IMG/VR virus record: IMGVR_UViG_3300025141_000681
Location: 1 to 25,158 of that record
Length of the DNA: 25,158 bases
Source: a virus
Strand: one strand, 5' to 3'
Positions 6,422-16,025 of the stretch are shown here, one piece after another. The notes beneath the pieces were generated by a model. That model was not told the DNA's origin. It saw nothing but the letters and a program-made list of their open reading frames with translations, and searched no databases. The stretch's first letter is position 1; each line of letters starts with the position of its first letter. The position numbers and the translations under genes were made by a program.

Positions 6422-8191
6422 ATGGCAGGAGTAAGAGGACTTTTAAGTTGGGGGTTTCAACCATTAGATTTTTCTGGTTCTAATCTGGCAGGTGCGTTCC
6501 CAACATATATGGGAAATAATCTAATAGGCGTACACCAACCACTAAGATTTCAAATACAATGGACTGGATTGCATGAGGACGAAAATGCCTCTGCTAGTAA
6601 TTGGGATGGTAATGATGGTGATTTAATAAAAGTAGTTTTTCAGGTGATGAGTGCTGTAGATGAGGGGAGTGGTGTTACCAATTGGAAAACTATAGCAACG
6701 ATAAAAAAGACAAAAGATATTGCAAATAGAAACTATGCGACAGGGGCTTCTAATGTTGTACAAAGGTTTACAATAGATGTAAGTCAAATACTTGCAGATG
6801 AACTCTCATATAGTTTATGCCCAATAGACAAAGGAACTTGGGAGAGTAATTACTATGGTGGTATGAATGGAGGGGCTGTAATGCAAGACAACGTGCTTGG
6901 AAATAGTGGTGCTGCTGGTAGTCCTGTAAGTTGGTTTAATATTTCAAAAAATGGCACTTATAGAAATATAAAAGTAAGAGCAACTTTTGAAGTTATAAAT
7001 GGAGAGGGTCATGTCGTTCCTGCTGCTACTGGGGCAATGGACTCAAATTTCATTACTGTTATAAATTCAGTATCACAATTTGAGCAGGATGAAACTTACC
7101 TAGCAGATTATACAATGTTCAATACTGCTTCTACTAAAAAATTTCTTACTAGAAATCCATATGAAGGAGAAGATATTAAAAAGCCAGTTGGAATAGATGA
7201 AGAGGCAGAGTTTTTACAGTTTTATATATATTCTGCACACTATACTGATATTAGTGGTGCTGGTGATAGTAGTGTTGGGTCTATAGGATTCAAGGTAGAA
7301 ACATTTGACGCAAGTGGTGCAGAAAACACATTTTACATGAGAGATTTTGAAGCAAATGCTGAAACGGATGCTAGTACAGGATTTGGTACTTTGAAAATTA
7401 AAGCGGGTCAATATCAAATGTTTATTCAAAATGTATCACCTTACTATATAAAAAATTTAGCAACAGGTTCTGCTACTGCTGCACCTGCAACAGCATATGC
7501 ACCCCCAGATGGAAGTGATTCTAACTTCCCATATTGGAAATCCTATAGTGGTGATACGATAACAGATGACACTATTTACTATAGAGTTAGTCTTGTAAAG
7601 ATTGGATTAGAGAGTCCTTACACAATAAAAAAATCAAGTGAGTACAAGTATTATGTTATTGATAGAGAAGATGAGAATATTCCTTATGGATTTGTTCGTT
7701 TTCATTGGCTAAACTCTATAGGAGGTATTGATAGTTATACTGCCAAAAGAGATGTTTCTGAAGGGTTGACCATAAGTAGAGATGTGGTAGAAAGAAAAAG
7801 TGTAGATAGAACATGGTATCAAACAGATTATGGAAATAATGCCCTTCGTATATCAGACACAATGAGAGGAGGGGATTTATATAAAGGGGGTAGAGAGGTT
7901 TCTAATGTAAACGCAGAAAGAAATTTAAGTGTTTATACAGAGCCTTTAAATACTATGACTGCGAAGTGGCTAGAAGAAATTATGTTATCTCCTAACGTAT
8001 GGGTGGAGATGGACACACCAGCAACAGCAACGGGGAAGGAACGAGAACCATACTTACGACCATCAACTAAAGGATATATACCTGTAATCATAACCAATAG
8101 TGATGTTGAAACTGTTAATCAAGAGCAAGGGCTTGTTAAGTTTAATATTGATTATACTCTAGCACATAAAGTAATAACACAAAGAACCTAA
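6422..8191 (+). CDS. large tail/baseplate protein (589 aa)
   Basis: Structural protein of the tail tip or baseplate, judged from position, size and a conserved block near residues 405-465: YKYYVIDRE, then FVRFHWLNSIGGIDSYT and a VERKS turn. This 'aromatic...N-x-GG-x-D-x-Y/F-T' pattern occurs in tail proteins of many Bacteroidota phages. The N-terminal half is beta-rich and Ser/Gly/Thr-rich. No enzymatic motif is seen. It is separated by 3 and 5 nt from its neighbours, so it is in one operon with them. It starts ATGGCAGG, the Met-Ala start seen in most late genes here. Confidence 0.65.
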   Translation: MAGVRGLLSWGFQPLDFSGSNLAGAFPTYMGNNLIGVHQPLRFQIQWTGLHEDENASASNWDGNDGDLIKVVFQVMSAVDEGSGVTNWKTIATIKKTKDIANRNYATGASNVVQRFTIDVSQILADELSYSLCPIDKGTWESNYYGGMNGGAVMQDNVLGNSGAAGSPVSWFNISKNGTYRNIKVRATFEVINGEGHVVPAATGAMDSNFITVINSVSQFEQDETYLADYTMFNTASTKKFLTRNPYEGEDIKKPVGIDEEAEFLQFYIYSAHYTDISGAGDSSVGSIGFKVETFDASGAENTFYMRDFEANAETDASTGFGTLKIKAGQYQMFIQNVSPYYIKNLATGSATAAPATAYAPPDGSDSNFPYWKSYSGDTITDDTIYYRVSLVKIGLESPYTIKKSSEYKYYVIDREDENIPYGFVRFHWLNSIGGIDSYTAKRDVSEGLTISRDVVERKSVDRTWYQTDYGNNALRISDTMRGGDLYKGGREVSNVNAERNLSVYTEPLNTMTAKWLEEIMLSPNVWVEMDTPATATGKEREPYLRPSTKGYIPVIITNSDVETVNQEQGLVKFNIDYTLAHKVITQRT

Positions 8192-8196
8192 AATAT

Positions 8197-11100
8197 ATGG
8201 CAGTAAGAATAGAAATATTAGACTATAATTATAGTGTCAATCCCGTTGGACAGAATATGATTGGGAATTATTCCTTTACTGATACATCTTGTTGGTCGTT
8301 GAATGGTACTTGGCTTAATGGGGGAATATCAGGGGGGATGGCTCATTCTGTTCCTACTGCAACTGTTGGTTATGGTAATATCCAAAGCACATGTTTAAGT
8401 ACCTCTTTTGAAATAGGAGTATCCTACAGGGTGGAATATAGGATAACTGGAAAAACTCAAGGGAATCTATATCTTCTATTTAGAAAGGATGATGGTAGTT
8501 GTGCTGACCAACTTTTGCCCAGTACCGACGGTACACATGTATATGATTTTAAACAGGCAAATTGTAATCTTACAAATTTTGGGTTTTTTGTAAATGGTAA
8601 TTTTGATGGGAGTATTAAGTATGTTAAATGTCGTAGGTTGAGTGGAATTGATTGGGATAAAAGTATGGTAGGGGAGTTAGAGATAACAGACCATTCTGAT
8701 TTTCCTCTTGCTTTAACATTGCAAATTGGGAATATACAAGACATCACTTCAACAAGTGGAGATTATAGTAAAACTTTTAAAGTCCCTGCAACAAAAAACA
8801 ATAATAAATTATTAAAACACATATACAATCCTAAAGTAGTTCTTCAAAATAATGCAGCAAAATACAAACCTTGTAGAATAGTTATAGATGGGATGCAAAG
8901 CCTAACTGGACTTATTAAAGTTGTAGGAATGGAAGGGAGGGGAGAAAACGCATCTCTTTATAACTGTGTTTTTTATGGTAATAATATGAGTTGGGCAAAA
9001 GGGTTGGAGGAGGCGTATTTGAACACACTAGAGTTACCTAATTCAAAAGGTCTTAGTTATAATAAGACAGGTGTAATAGACACTTGGCAACATGAAGATT
9101 CAGATTCAGCATCTCCAATAGTTTACCCTGTAGTATCTTATGGGGATTTTAACCCAGATGGAAAAGACTTTACTATTCAATTATTAGACCATAAAGAAGA
9201 TGCTTACAACACAGGTGGAACACAAGCGTTAGGGTATTTTGGCTGGTTTGAGAATGGTAGTGAGTATCCAACGCCTAAGCCTACATCAGATTGGCGACCT
9301 GCAGTATTTGTTAAAACCACATTAGAACAAATATTTAAGATGGCTGGTAATTATACAATATCATCTCAATTTATGGACACAGATATGTTTAAGAAATTGG
9401 TTTGGTTACTTCCAAACTTTCAATATAATAATCCTGATGATAGGTATAATGATTTAGGAATAGAGGCTGAATGGCAGAATTTAAGTGTTCTTACTGTACC
9501 TGCTACCACTTATATTACTACACCACTATCAACTGATGGGGTTGTTGAAGATTTTAAAGACATAAGCACTACTAATGGGGATTATGCTTATACTGGGGCT
9601 GGCAGGAACGTGTTAGATATAGGCGCAACAAAGAATTTGAATGTAACACTAGACAATGGAAGTTATTTTGATATGGGGAATGACTATATAACTGTAGGAG
9701 AATATGGCAATTATGACATCATATTAGAGGGGCTACAAGTAAGAATAGCAAGAGCATATCATGATTCTACTAGTACTGAAAACCTCTATCAAGTTGGAAC
9801 TACTGTAAATGTTGAAGTGAGGACAGTAGGACAAACTTCTTGGAATATTATAGCCCAATCAGAAAAGGCATTAGAGCCAACTCAACAAGGGTATCCTTCA
9901 GGGACTACTTCTACTAATCGTTCCATTCCTTTGTATACTCAACACTTTAGAGATATAGAGGCTATTGATTTAAAAGCAATATTTTTAAATAAAGGAGACA
10001 GAATAAGATTCACTACAGGGCTACGTGTAAATTCTTCTAGTCCTGGTAGTCCTAATTTCAAGATATATTGTTGGTGGAGGGCGAGGTACAGAGCATCTTT
10101 GCGGATTTCTATTGACCCATCTGGTGTTTATTGGGGACAAACTTATGATTTAGATAAAGTTATAGACCCAAAATACAAACAAATTGATTTTATTAAAGGG
10201 GTTGCTCATGCTTTTAATTTAGTAATGACTACTAATTCAGAAGACAAAGTAGTATATATAGAACCCTTCAATGATTTTTACCAAACTCCATCAAATGCAG
10301 TAGATTGGACATCTAAATTAGACAGAAGTAGAGAGATTTCTGATAAATGGATGCCAAGTGAGTTAAAAAGAAATTTTGTTTTTAAATATAAAACAGATGA
10401 TAATGATGAAAAAGTAAAATATAGAAAGAGGCTTTTTGATGATATAGAAGATGAGTACCCTTATAGAGAAACATTATCAGATGAGTTTGATAAAGGAGAT
10501 TCTATATTTGAAAATCCGTTTTTCGCAGGAACATTTAATGGTCAAGATAGGGACACTAATGATGATAGAATTGAGGTTTATTCTCCTTGTTTATGGCAAG
10601 ACAAAGGAGATGGTTTGCAAACCTCTGTAAATGATTGGGCTAGACCAGATAAAGGATATGATTTTAAGCCAAGACTTTTATATTGGAATAAACTAGAAGA
10701 CCTTGACCAAGCATCTACTTTTGTTAATTATGCAGCCAAAGTACAAGTATGGGAATCATCAGACCTAAGGTATCTTAATGCTAATAAAAACTACCCATCT
10801 GGAGATGTGCCAAATATATATCCACAAGCAACATCAGTAGACAAGAATAATGCTCTTAAACCTGTATTAACTTATGGTAATGTTTGGGTGAGAAATTATG
10901 ATGCAGTGAATGACACTTATTCATCCAATGAAATCGGTAAAGGGCTTTATGAAACTTATTATAGAGGTCTGTTTGAGATGCTAAAGCAGAGTCCTAGATT
11001 AAGAACTGTATATGTAGATTTAAAAGTAAAAGATATTGTAAACTTAAACTTTGCAAAATTAATATATATAGATGGTTGCTATTGGAGAATAGGTAGAGTT

Positions 11101-11271
11101 GTAGATTACAAGCCTAATGGTAACACTCCTACAAAGGTAGAGTTAGTAGAATGGATTGAAACAGGGGTTCATGCTTTACATCCCCCATCCTATGGTATTT
11201 CTGGAGGGGTTAGTAGATGGGGAACGAGTCAGGCTGAAGAGTTGGGTTGGTGGGGTAACTGGGACGCATAA
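8197..11271 (+). CDS. tail tip/baseplate hub-like protein with inserted jelly roll (1024 aa)
   Basis: Large tail protein. Residues about 155-210 (MVGELEITDHSDFPLALT and SGDYSKTFKVPATKNNNKLL) match a conserved start region of Bacteroidota phage tail proteins. The C-terminal region (VDLKVKDIVNLNFAKLIYI then YWRIGRVVDYKP) is the expected end. Between the first 10 residues and residue 155 lies an extra Cys/Ser/Gly-rich beta segment (about 19-147) with the look of a carbohydrate-binding-module-like jelly roll (NYSFTDTSCWSLNG near its start), apparently inserted. Host-surface contact is a reasonable inference. Stop is 10 nt before the next ATG. Confidence 0.65.
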   Translation: MAVRIEILDYNYSVNPVGQNMIGNYSFTDTSCWSLNGTWLNGGISGGMAHSVPTATVGYGNIQSTCLSTSFEIGVSYRVEYRITGKTQGNLYLLFRKDDGSCADQLLPSTDGTHVYDFKQANCNLTNFGFFVNGNFDGSIKYVKCRRLSGIDWDKSMVGELEITDHSDFPLALTLQIGNIQDITSTSGDYSKTFKVPATKNNNKLLKHIYNPKVVLQNNAAKYKPCRIVIDGMQSLTGLIKVVGMEGRGENASLYNCVFYGNNMSWAKGLEEAYLNTLELPNSKGLSYNKTGVIDTWQHEDSDSASPIVYPVVSYGDFNPDGKDFTIQLLDHKEDAYNTGGTQALGYFGWFENGSEYPTPKPTSDWRPAVFVKTTLEQIFKMAGNYTISSQFMDTDMFKKLVWLLPNFQYNNPDDRYNDLGIEAEWQNLSVLTVPATTYITTPLSTDGVVEDFKDISTTNGDYAYTGAGRNVLDIGATKNLNVTLDNGSYFDMGNDYITVGEYGNYDIILEGLQVRIARAYHDSTSTENLYQVGTTVNVEVRTVGQTSWNIIAQSEKALEPTQQGYPSGTTSTNRSIPLYTQHFRDIEAIDLKAIFLNKGDRIRFTTGLRVNSSSPGSPNFKIYCWWRARYRASLRISIDPSGVYWGQTYDLDKVIDPKYKQIDFIKGVAHAFNLVMTTNSEDKVVYIEPFNDFYQTPSNAVDWTSKLDRSREISDKWMPSELKRNFVFKYKTDDNDEKVKYRKRLFDDIEDEYPYRETLSDEFDKGDSIFENPFFAGTFNGQDRDTNDDRIEVYSPCLWQDKGDGLQTSVNDWARPDKGYDFKPRLLYWNKLEDLDQASTFVNYAAKVQVWESSDLRYLNANKNYPSGDVPNIYPQATSVDKNNALKPVLTYGNVWVRNYDAVNDTYSSNEIGKGLYETYYRGLFEMLKQSPRLRTVYVDLKVKDIVNLNFAKLIYIDGCYWRIGRVVDYKPNGNTPTKVELVEWIETGVHALHPPSYGISGGVSRWGTSQAEELGWWGNWDA

Positions 11272-11281
11272 ATTTAAAAAT

Positions 11282-12034
11282 ATGGCAAATAGACAACAAA
11301 TATCAGGAAGAGGGGTTGCTCAGTCAAGTGGCTTGGAAGTTTTTAGAAATATAACTACATATAGTGGGGAGTATTTGAATTGGGGTAATGCAGATTCCTA
11401 TGGGACTTCTTTAGGGTCAGATACTGATTACGAGGTGGATAACGCTGCCACAGACCCACATGTTGACGCATTGGTTAACTCAAGAGCAACAAAGGTTGGG
11501 CAATGGATGAAGTATAATACAGCAACAGGGAGTAATTATAAAGCAGCAACACCACCCACAAGTGGTAGTGGGCGGTTTACTTTTAATGGTGAACATGCAG
11601 GAGGAGGAGTTGCTTCATATAGTGGTATATATCAAATGATGTCATTGGAAGAAGGGGAAACATATAAGGTAGAATTATTAACACCTATAGATGCAAATAT
11701 AGGCAGTTTGTATATAAACACTTACACTCCTACTCCAAACCCAGACGCATCAGATGTTAGCACGTTTAAAATAACTTCAACAACAAACATATCATACCCA
11801 ATTACAAATTCAACAATAGGATTATTGACATCAGAATTTACTGCTGCAAATCAAAATGACATTTTAGTTGTTTACTTTACAACACTTGAAACATCTTCAA
11901 CTGATATTAAAGTGAAAAATATATCTGTAAAACTAAAAGAAGATTTCTTAATTCCTGTTTATTCAGAAGATATAATTGGCAATGCCCAGACAGTATTAAG
12001 AAGAAATGTTCAAACTCCAACATTCAATACATAA
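11282..12034 (+). CDS. tail-associated jelly-roll-like protein (250 aa)
   Basis: Not a named family. I chose ATG 11282 (MANRQQ); the frame is open further upstream to 11156, but that would overlap the large tail gene. The first 100 residues are Gly/Ser/Thr/Asn-rich. Residues about 110-235 read as a beta-sandwich (YKVELLTPIDANIGSLYINT, DILVVYFTTLE and IKVKNISVKL), similar in feel to carbohydrate-binding modules. It follows the hub-like gene and overlaps the next gene by 3 nt (TAATG). A surface or fibre role is inferred. Confidence 0.65.
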   Translation: MANRQQISGRGVAQSSGLEVFRNITTYSGEYLNWGNADSYGTSLGSDTDYEVDNAATDPHVDALVNSRATKVGQWMKYNTATGSNYKAATPPTSGSGRFTFNGEHAGGGVASYSGIYQMMSLEEGETYKVELLTPIDANIGSLYINTYTPTPNPDASDVSTFKITSTTNISYPITNSTIGLLTSEFTAANQNDILVVYFTTLETSSTDIKVKNISVKLKEDFLIPVYSEDIIGNAQTVLRRNVQTPTFNT

Positions 12035-12537
12035 TGAAAATTTTAAAACATACAAATAGAGCATTAAGAGAGGTGGGTGATATGCTGCGTGTGAAACTGC
12101 AGGATGAACTTAAAGCACAACAGCATAATGCTACAGGTAGATTAAGTAGGGGGCTTAAATATAATGTTATAAAAAGAGGTCTTAGTATTTTAAATGTAAC
12201 CTCATCTGTTGCTTATTGGAAAGCAGTTAACAATCCTAAGTTCGCTAAAGTTCCAAATTTTAGAGAGATATTTAAATGGCTACAAGCGAAAGGACTTCCA
12301 TTAAGTTCTGCTACACATATTCTTAGAAAGTTAAAATCTCATTACGGTAAACCTTATGTGTATTGGACAGAAGGGAATAGTTTAAGAAGAACAAACTTTG
12401 CAGGATATGTAGCAAATAAATTTAAAGGCAAGGTTGCAAATAAGTTAGCACCATCAATAGGTGTAGATGTGGCTAATATGATAGCAGACCAAATTAAAAA
12501 GAATAATCCAAAAACAAATGTTACTAAAGCATTTTAA
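12034..12537 (+). CDS. HK97 gp10-like/tail completion-type protein (167 aa)
   Basis: A basic protein whose N-terminus (helix with EVGDMLRVKLQDELKAQ, then TGRLSRGLKYNVI) has the layout of the HK97 gp10 or minor tail/neck family: a helix, then a 'TGxLxxSl' style strand. The C-terminal half is Lys-rich (ANKFKGKVANKLAP). Context supports tail assembly: it overlaps the jelly-roll gene and precedes the tape measure gene by 12 nt. Confidence in the family is moderate. Confidence 0.55.
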   Translation: MKILKHTNRALREVGDMLRVKLQDELKAQQHNATGRLSRGLKYNVIKRGLSILNVTSSVAYWKAVNNPKFAKVPNFREIFKWLQAKGLPLSSATHILRKLKSHYGKPYVYWTEGNSLRRTNFAGYVANKFKGKVANKLAPSIGVDVANMIADQIKKNNPKTNVTKAF

Positions 12538-12549
12538 TATATAATAGAT

Positions 12550-15138
12550 ATGGCAACAAATACAGAAAAGATAGTAGTACAGGTAGTCGTACAAGGACAA
12601 AAAGATTTAAAAAAATTAGAAGGTAGAACTAAAACTACAACTGCTAGTTTTGGGAAAATGGCTGTAGGAATTGCTGGGGCGGTTGCTGCCTTTAGAGCAG
12701 TTTCAAGTGCTGTGGGTTCAGCAATAAACACATTCAAGGGGTTTGAGTTTCAAATGGCTAAAGTTAGAGCAACTACTGGGGCTAGTAATAAGGATTTCAA
12801 GAAACTAAATGCTTCAGCACAACAATTAGGTAGAACTACATTCTTTACTGCTTCACAGGTAGGGGCATTACAGATGAATTTTGCTAAGTTAGGGTTTACT
12901 ACTTCTGAGATATTAGATGCTCAAGAAGCAACATTAAGGTTGGCGACTGCAACAGGTAGTGATTTAGCAAGAGCAGCAGTAGTAGCAGGTGCTGCAGTAA
13001 GAGGTTTTAATTTAGACGCATCAGAAACTGAAAGAGTGGTTGATGTAATGGCTGTATCGTTTACAAGTTCTGCTATGGATATTGAGAAGTGGCAAACTTC
13101 TATGACGAAGGTAGCCCCTATTGCCGCAGGGGCTGGTGTATCTATTGAGAGTACAGCAGCAGTTATGGGTAAATTAACTGACGCAGGTATTGAAGCGTCT
13201 ATTGCAGGAACATCCATGAGAAATATATTTCTGAAAATGCAAGATTCATCTTCAGATTTAGCACAACACTTAGGATTTACAGTTAAAAGTAGTAAAGATT
13301 TAGAAAGAGCATTAATTCAATTAAATAAAGAGGGGCTTTCAAACGAAGAGATAATGGGTCTTGTTGATTTAAGGCAAGTAGCAGCATTTGCGACAATGGT
13401 TAATGGAACTGATGCTATTTTAGATATGACAGATGCTTTAGAAGATGCTAATGGTGCTGCTCAAGAGATGGCTGATATTATGGCTGATACTTTAGAGGGC
13501 GATTTAATTACTGCTAAATCTGCGTGGGAGGGGTTTCAGATAGCAATTATGGAGGGTTCTGGTAAAATATCTATATGGTTAAGAGAGGCTGTTCAAACTT
13601 GGACTTTCATATTAAATGGATTTTCAGATAGTTTAAAGGATAGCGACCAAATTGCAGCAGATATGTTTACTAATGCTACGAAAACTGCAAAAGAAGAAAC
13701 AAAAAAGTTAATTAAAGATAGAGGAGAGTTTGGTACTACTTATTCTAGGCAATTATATGAAGAACAGAAACTTTTAGAGGGCAGTTTAAGAAGAAAAGAG
13801 TTTGATGTAGAAAAATCAGAAGAAAAACTTGCTGAACTTATAGGTGATGGTAGTGGGGCAAGGATGCAATGGTGGGCACAAGAAATTGATGAAGAACAAA
13901 AAAGACTTGAAGAGAAAAAGAAGATAGTTGAAGCAACAAAAAAAACTATAGAAGATTTAACAGAAGAGGTTGAGGTTCAAAAGAAAAAAGAAGCAGATGC
14001 CTTAGATATTGCAGCCTTAAAAAAATTCCAAAAAGACCAACAAGAAATAAGGAATAAAGAAAAATCAGATAAAGAGGCTCAAAAGAAGAGGGATAAGGAG
14101 GCAAAAGAGGCTAGAAAAAAAGACCAAGAAGATTTTAAGCAATCGCAAACAGACTTAACAAACGCTTTACAAGAAGAATTAAATGCAGAAAAAGAAAATT
14201 TAGCGAATAAATTAATAACTCAAGAAGAGTATGATTTAAGAGTCTTTGAAGCAGAACAAGCACATCTTGAGAATATGAAGAATCTTAATATTGCTTATGG
14301 TGAAGATGTTGCTGCTATTAATGGTCAGATACTTGACAACGAACTGCAGATGATTGCTGATAAGGCTGCCGCAGAATTAAAGGCTAATGAAGATAAGGAA
14401 AAACAAAGAGATGAAGATATTCAAAGCATGGAGGATTTGGCTAACCAACTGATAAAAGTTGGAGAGCAAGAAGAGGGGCTTAACGAATTGAAAAAAATAG
14501 GAATACAATTATCACAAGCAGCAGCGATAGTAAAGGGGATTGAAACACTACAAGATAAATTAGCAGAACTTCAAGCATATAAAACAGCAACAGCAAGAAC
14601 AGCAGAGGCAGGTGCTACTATAGTAGCAGCAGGGGCTGATGCAACAGGGGCTGTTACAAAAGCAGCAAATAATCCATTTCCATTTAATCTTATAGCAATA
14701 GCAGCAACTATAGCCGCCTTAATAGCAGTTGTTGCGAATGTTAAGGCATTGAAAAAATCTTTTGGTAAAGGTGGAGTGATTGATGAGTTTGCAAATGGAG
14801 GTGTGGTGAATGGTAAATCACACGCACAAGGAGGAGAGAAATTTGCAGTAGGAGGAAGAGTAGTAGAATTAGAAGGAGGTGAGGCTGTTATAAATAAAAG
14901 AAGTACAGCAATGTTTAGAAATCAATTATCAGCAATGAATTCTGCAGGAGGAGGTGTTAAATTTGCAGATGGTGGATTACTTAATATGCCCTCATTCTCT
15001 CAACAGCAATTTAATGCTCTAGGTCAAAATCAAATGATGGGTGCTATGGGGGGTGCTAGTAAAGTAGTGGTAGTTGAAGCGGATATTACAGACAGTCAAA
15101 ATACAGTAAGCGTGATAGAATCTTCTGCAACAATTTAA
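12550..15138 (+). CDS. tail tape measure protein (862 aa)
   Basis: Sets tail length and is ejected with the DNA. Residues about 60-240 are the TP901-type tape measure core (FEFQMAKVRATTGAS, TFFTASQVGALQMNFAKLGF and GTSMRNIFLKMQ). Residues about 385-640 are long charged coiled coil rich in Lys and Glu. A hydrophobic segment at about 713-732 could cross a membrane. The C-terminus has the Gly-rich block common in these proteins (FANGGVVNGKSHAQGG, then ELEGGEAVINK). At about 0.15 nm per residue, 862 residues predict a tail near 130 nm. No peptidase motif was seen. No sheath gene is present, so the tail is of the non-contractile type. Confidence 0.93.
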   Translation: MATNTEKIVVQVVVQGQKDLKKLEGRTKTTTASFGKMAVGIAGAVAAFRAVSSAVGSAINTFKGFEFQMAKVRATTGASNKDFKKLNASAQQLGRTTFFTASQVGALQMNFAKLGFTTSEILDAQEATLRLATATGSDLARAAVVAGAAVRGFNLDASETERVVDVMAVSFTSSAMDIEKWQTSMTKVAPIAAGAGVSIESTAAVMGKLTDAGIEASIAGTSMRNIFLKMQDSSSDLAQHLGFTVKSSKDLERALIQLNKEGLSNEEIMGLVDLRQVAAFATMVNGTDAILDMTDALEDANGAAQEMADIMADTLEGDLITAKSAWEGFQIAIMEGSGKISIWLREAVQTWTFILNGFSDSLKDSDQIAADMFTNATKTAKEETKKLIKDRGEFGTTYSRQLYEEQKLLEGSLRRKEFDVEKSEEKLAELIGDGSGARMQWWAQEIDEEQKRLEEKKKIVEATKKTIEDLTEEVEVQKKKEADALDIAALKKFQKDQQEIRNKEKSDKEAQKKRDKEAKEARKKDQEDFKQSQTDLTNALQEELNAEKENLANKLITQEEYDLRVFEAEQAHLENMKNLNIAYGEDVAAINGQILDNELQMIADKAAAELKANEDKEKQRDEDIQSMEDLANQLIKVGEQEEGLNELKKIGIQLSQAAAIVKGIETLQDKLAELQAYKTATARTAEAGATIVAAGADATGAVTKAANNPFPFNLIAIAATIAALIAVVANVKALKKSFGKGGVIDEFANGGVVNGKSHAQGGEKFAVGGRVVELEGGEAVINKRSTAMFRNQLSAMNSAGGGVKFADGGLLNMPSFSQQQFNALGQNQMMGAMGGASKVVVVEADITDSQNTVSVIESSATI

Positions 15139-15157
15139 CAATCAGAGAAATAAACAA

Positions 15158-15352
15158 ATGTTTGTTGATAAAAAAACTAAGTTAGAAAGATTAGGTGTCT
15201 GTAAAAGTTGTAGTTTTTACCGAAACTTTATGTTACTAAAAAGACCAAAGATTACAAAGGGGGCAAGATGTGCTGATTGTAAGTGTTTCCTAGATGCAAA
15301 GACATCATTAACTAAAGAGTTCTTTGGTAAGTGTCCTCAAAATAAATGGTAA
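15158..15352 (+). CDS. small cysteine-rich, zinc-ribbon-like protein (64 aa)
   Basis: Six cysteines: C15-x2-C18, then C38-x2-C41-x-C43, then C59 in the ending CPQNKW. The pattern suggests one bound zinc, and the 'CP..KW' ending resembles a small protein found near tape measure genes of other Bacteroidota phages as I remember it. It starts 19 nt after the tape measure gene and is probably co-transcribed. Function unknown. Confidence 0.75.
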   Translation: MFVDKKTKLERLGVCKSCSFYRNFMLLKRPKITKGARCADCKCFLDAKTSLTKEFFGKCPQNKW

Positions 15353-15362
15353 AACTTTACAT

Positions 15363-15665
15363 ATGGATTTAAAACAAATCGCTGATAATTACAGTATAGA
15401 AAAAAGAAAAATGATGACAAACTCTGTTATCAAAAATAAAAACCACACAAAAAATTTCACTTCTTATCATGCTGAATCATTATATACAATGTTTGCAGAA
15501 TGGCATCTATTATTTCCTGCACAAAAGCAAGACATTAAATGTACTTCATGTAGAAAAGCAGTAGTTAAGTTTTGGGAAACTATGGTAGATGAGTGGATTA
15601 TAGTTGCACAAACATCAACAAAAAAACCTAATGCCCCTAAAAAGAAAAAAACAAAAGCAAAATAA
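15363..15665 (+). CDS. small CxxC protein (100 aa)
   Basis: ATG 15363 is preferred over the open TTG at 15324, which would overlap the upstream gene. It contains C60-x2-C63 in DIKCTSCRKAVVKFW after an aromatic helix (FAEWHLLFPAQ), and ends in a strongly basic tail (KKPNAPKKKKTKAK). A nucleic-acid or protein contact is suggested by the basic tail only. It lies 10 nt after the zinc-ribbon gene and overlaps the next gene by 35 nt. Confidence 0.65.
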   Translation: MDLKQIADNYSIEKRKMMTNSVIKNKNHTKNFTSYHAESLYTMFAEWHLLFPAQKQDIKCTSCRKAVVKFWETMVDEWIIVAQTSTKKPNAPKKKKTKAK

Positions 15666-15969
15666 GATTGATGTAGTTAAAGACTTCATTGAAACTGCTG
15701 GAGAGGGATTAGAGAAAAGATTTGGACTACATCCCACTTGCAAAGATATTGTAAGGCATTTTGTAGAAAGGGGTGTAATAGAACCTAAAAGACTTCGTAA
15801 TTTCATGATTATTGTTGACTTTGATAGAATGTTAATTACTAATAAAGGAAGCAGAACTCACACTTGGATGGATTTATCTATAAAATATGATATAAGCGAA
15901 AGTCAAGCACAAAACATAGTTTATAAAGAAAGAAAAAAGTCCGAATCATCTAGTAATATAACGTATTAA
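15631..15969 (+). CDS. helix-turn-helix-like small protein (112 aa)
   Basis: ATG 15631 chosen; a TTG at 15604 is also open. The N-terminus is basic (PLKRKKQKQNK). Residues about 78-104 (TWMDLSIKYDISESQAQNIV) read as a helix-turn-helix: helix, 'DIS' turn, recognition helix. That suggests DNA binding, perhaps as a regulator, in the style of Mor or sigma-like small phage regulators. It overlaps the CxxC gene by 35 nt and ends 57 nt before the protease gene, directly upstream of a -7-like element, so control of the head operon is an attractive but unproven idea. Confidence 0.6.
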   Translation: MPLKRKKQKQNKIDVVKDFIETAGEGLEKRFGLHPTCKDIVRHFVERGVIEPKRLRNFMIIVDFDRMLITNKGSRTHTWMDLSIKYDISESQAQNIVYKERKKSESSSNITY

Positions 15970-16012
15970 AAGTTTTGTAAGAAAATTGGGTAGATTTATT
16001 TTCACTTCCTTC

Positions 16013-16020
16013 TATTTTTG
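16013..16020 (+). promoter_or_regulatory. possible promoter -7 element before the head operon
   Basis: TATTTTTG fits TAnnTTTG. The nearest TTG upstream (15986-15988) is 24 bp away, longer than usual. The ATG of the protease gene is only 6 nt downstream, so a transcript from here would be nearly leaderless. No other start of the protease reading frame fits its family better. Confidence 0.4.
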
Positions 16021-16025
16021 CACTC

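Noticed and set aside
11156-11281. Upstream extension of the 250-aa jelly-roll gene
   Set aside because: It would overlap the hub-like gene by over 100 nt; ATG 11282 gives the MA start seen in neighbours.
12921-13217. Minus-strand open frame within the tape measure gene
   Set aside because: Antisense of a recognised core domain; Ala/Thr/Val-rich translation typical of a shadow.
15150-15165. Palindrome AACAAATGTTTGTT around the start codon at 15158
   Set aside because: Not perfect at the centre, falls on coding bases, and has no second copy; probably chance.
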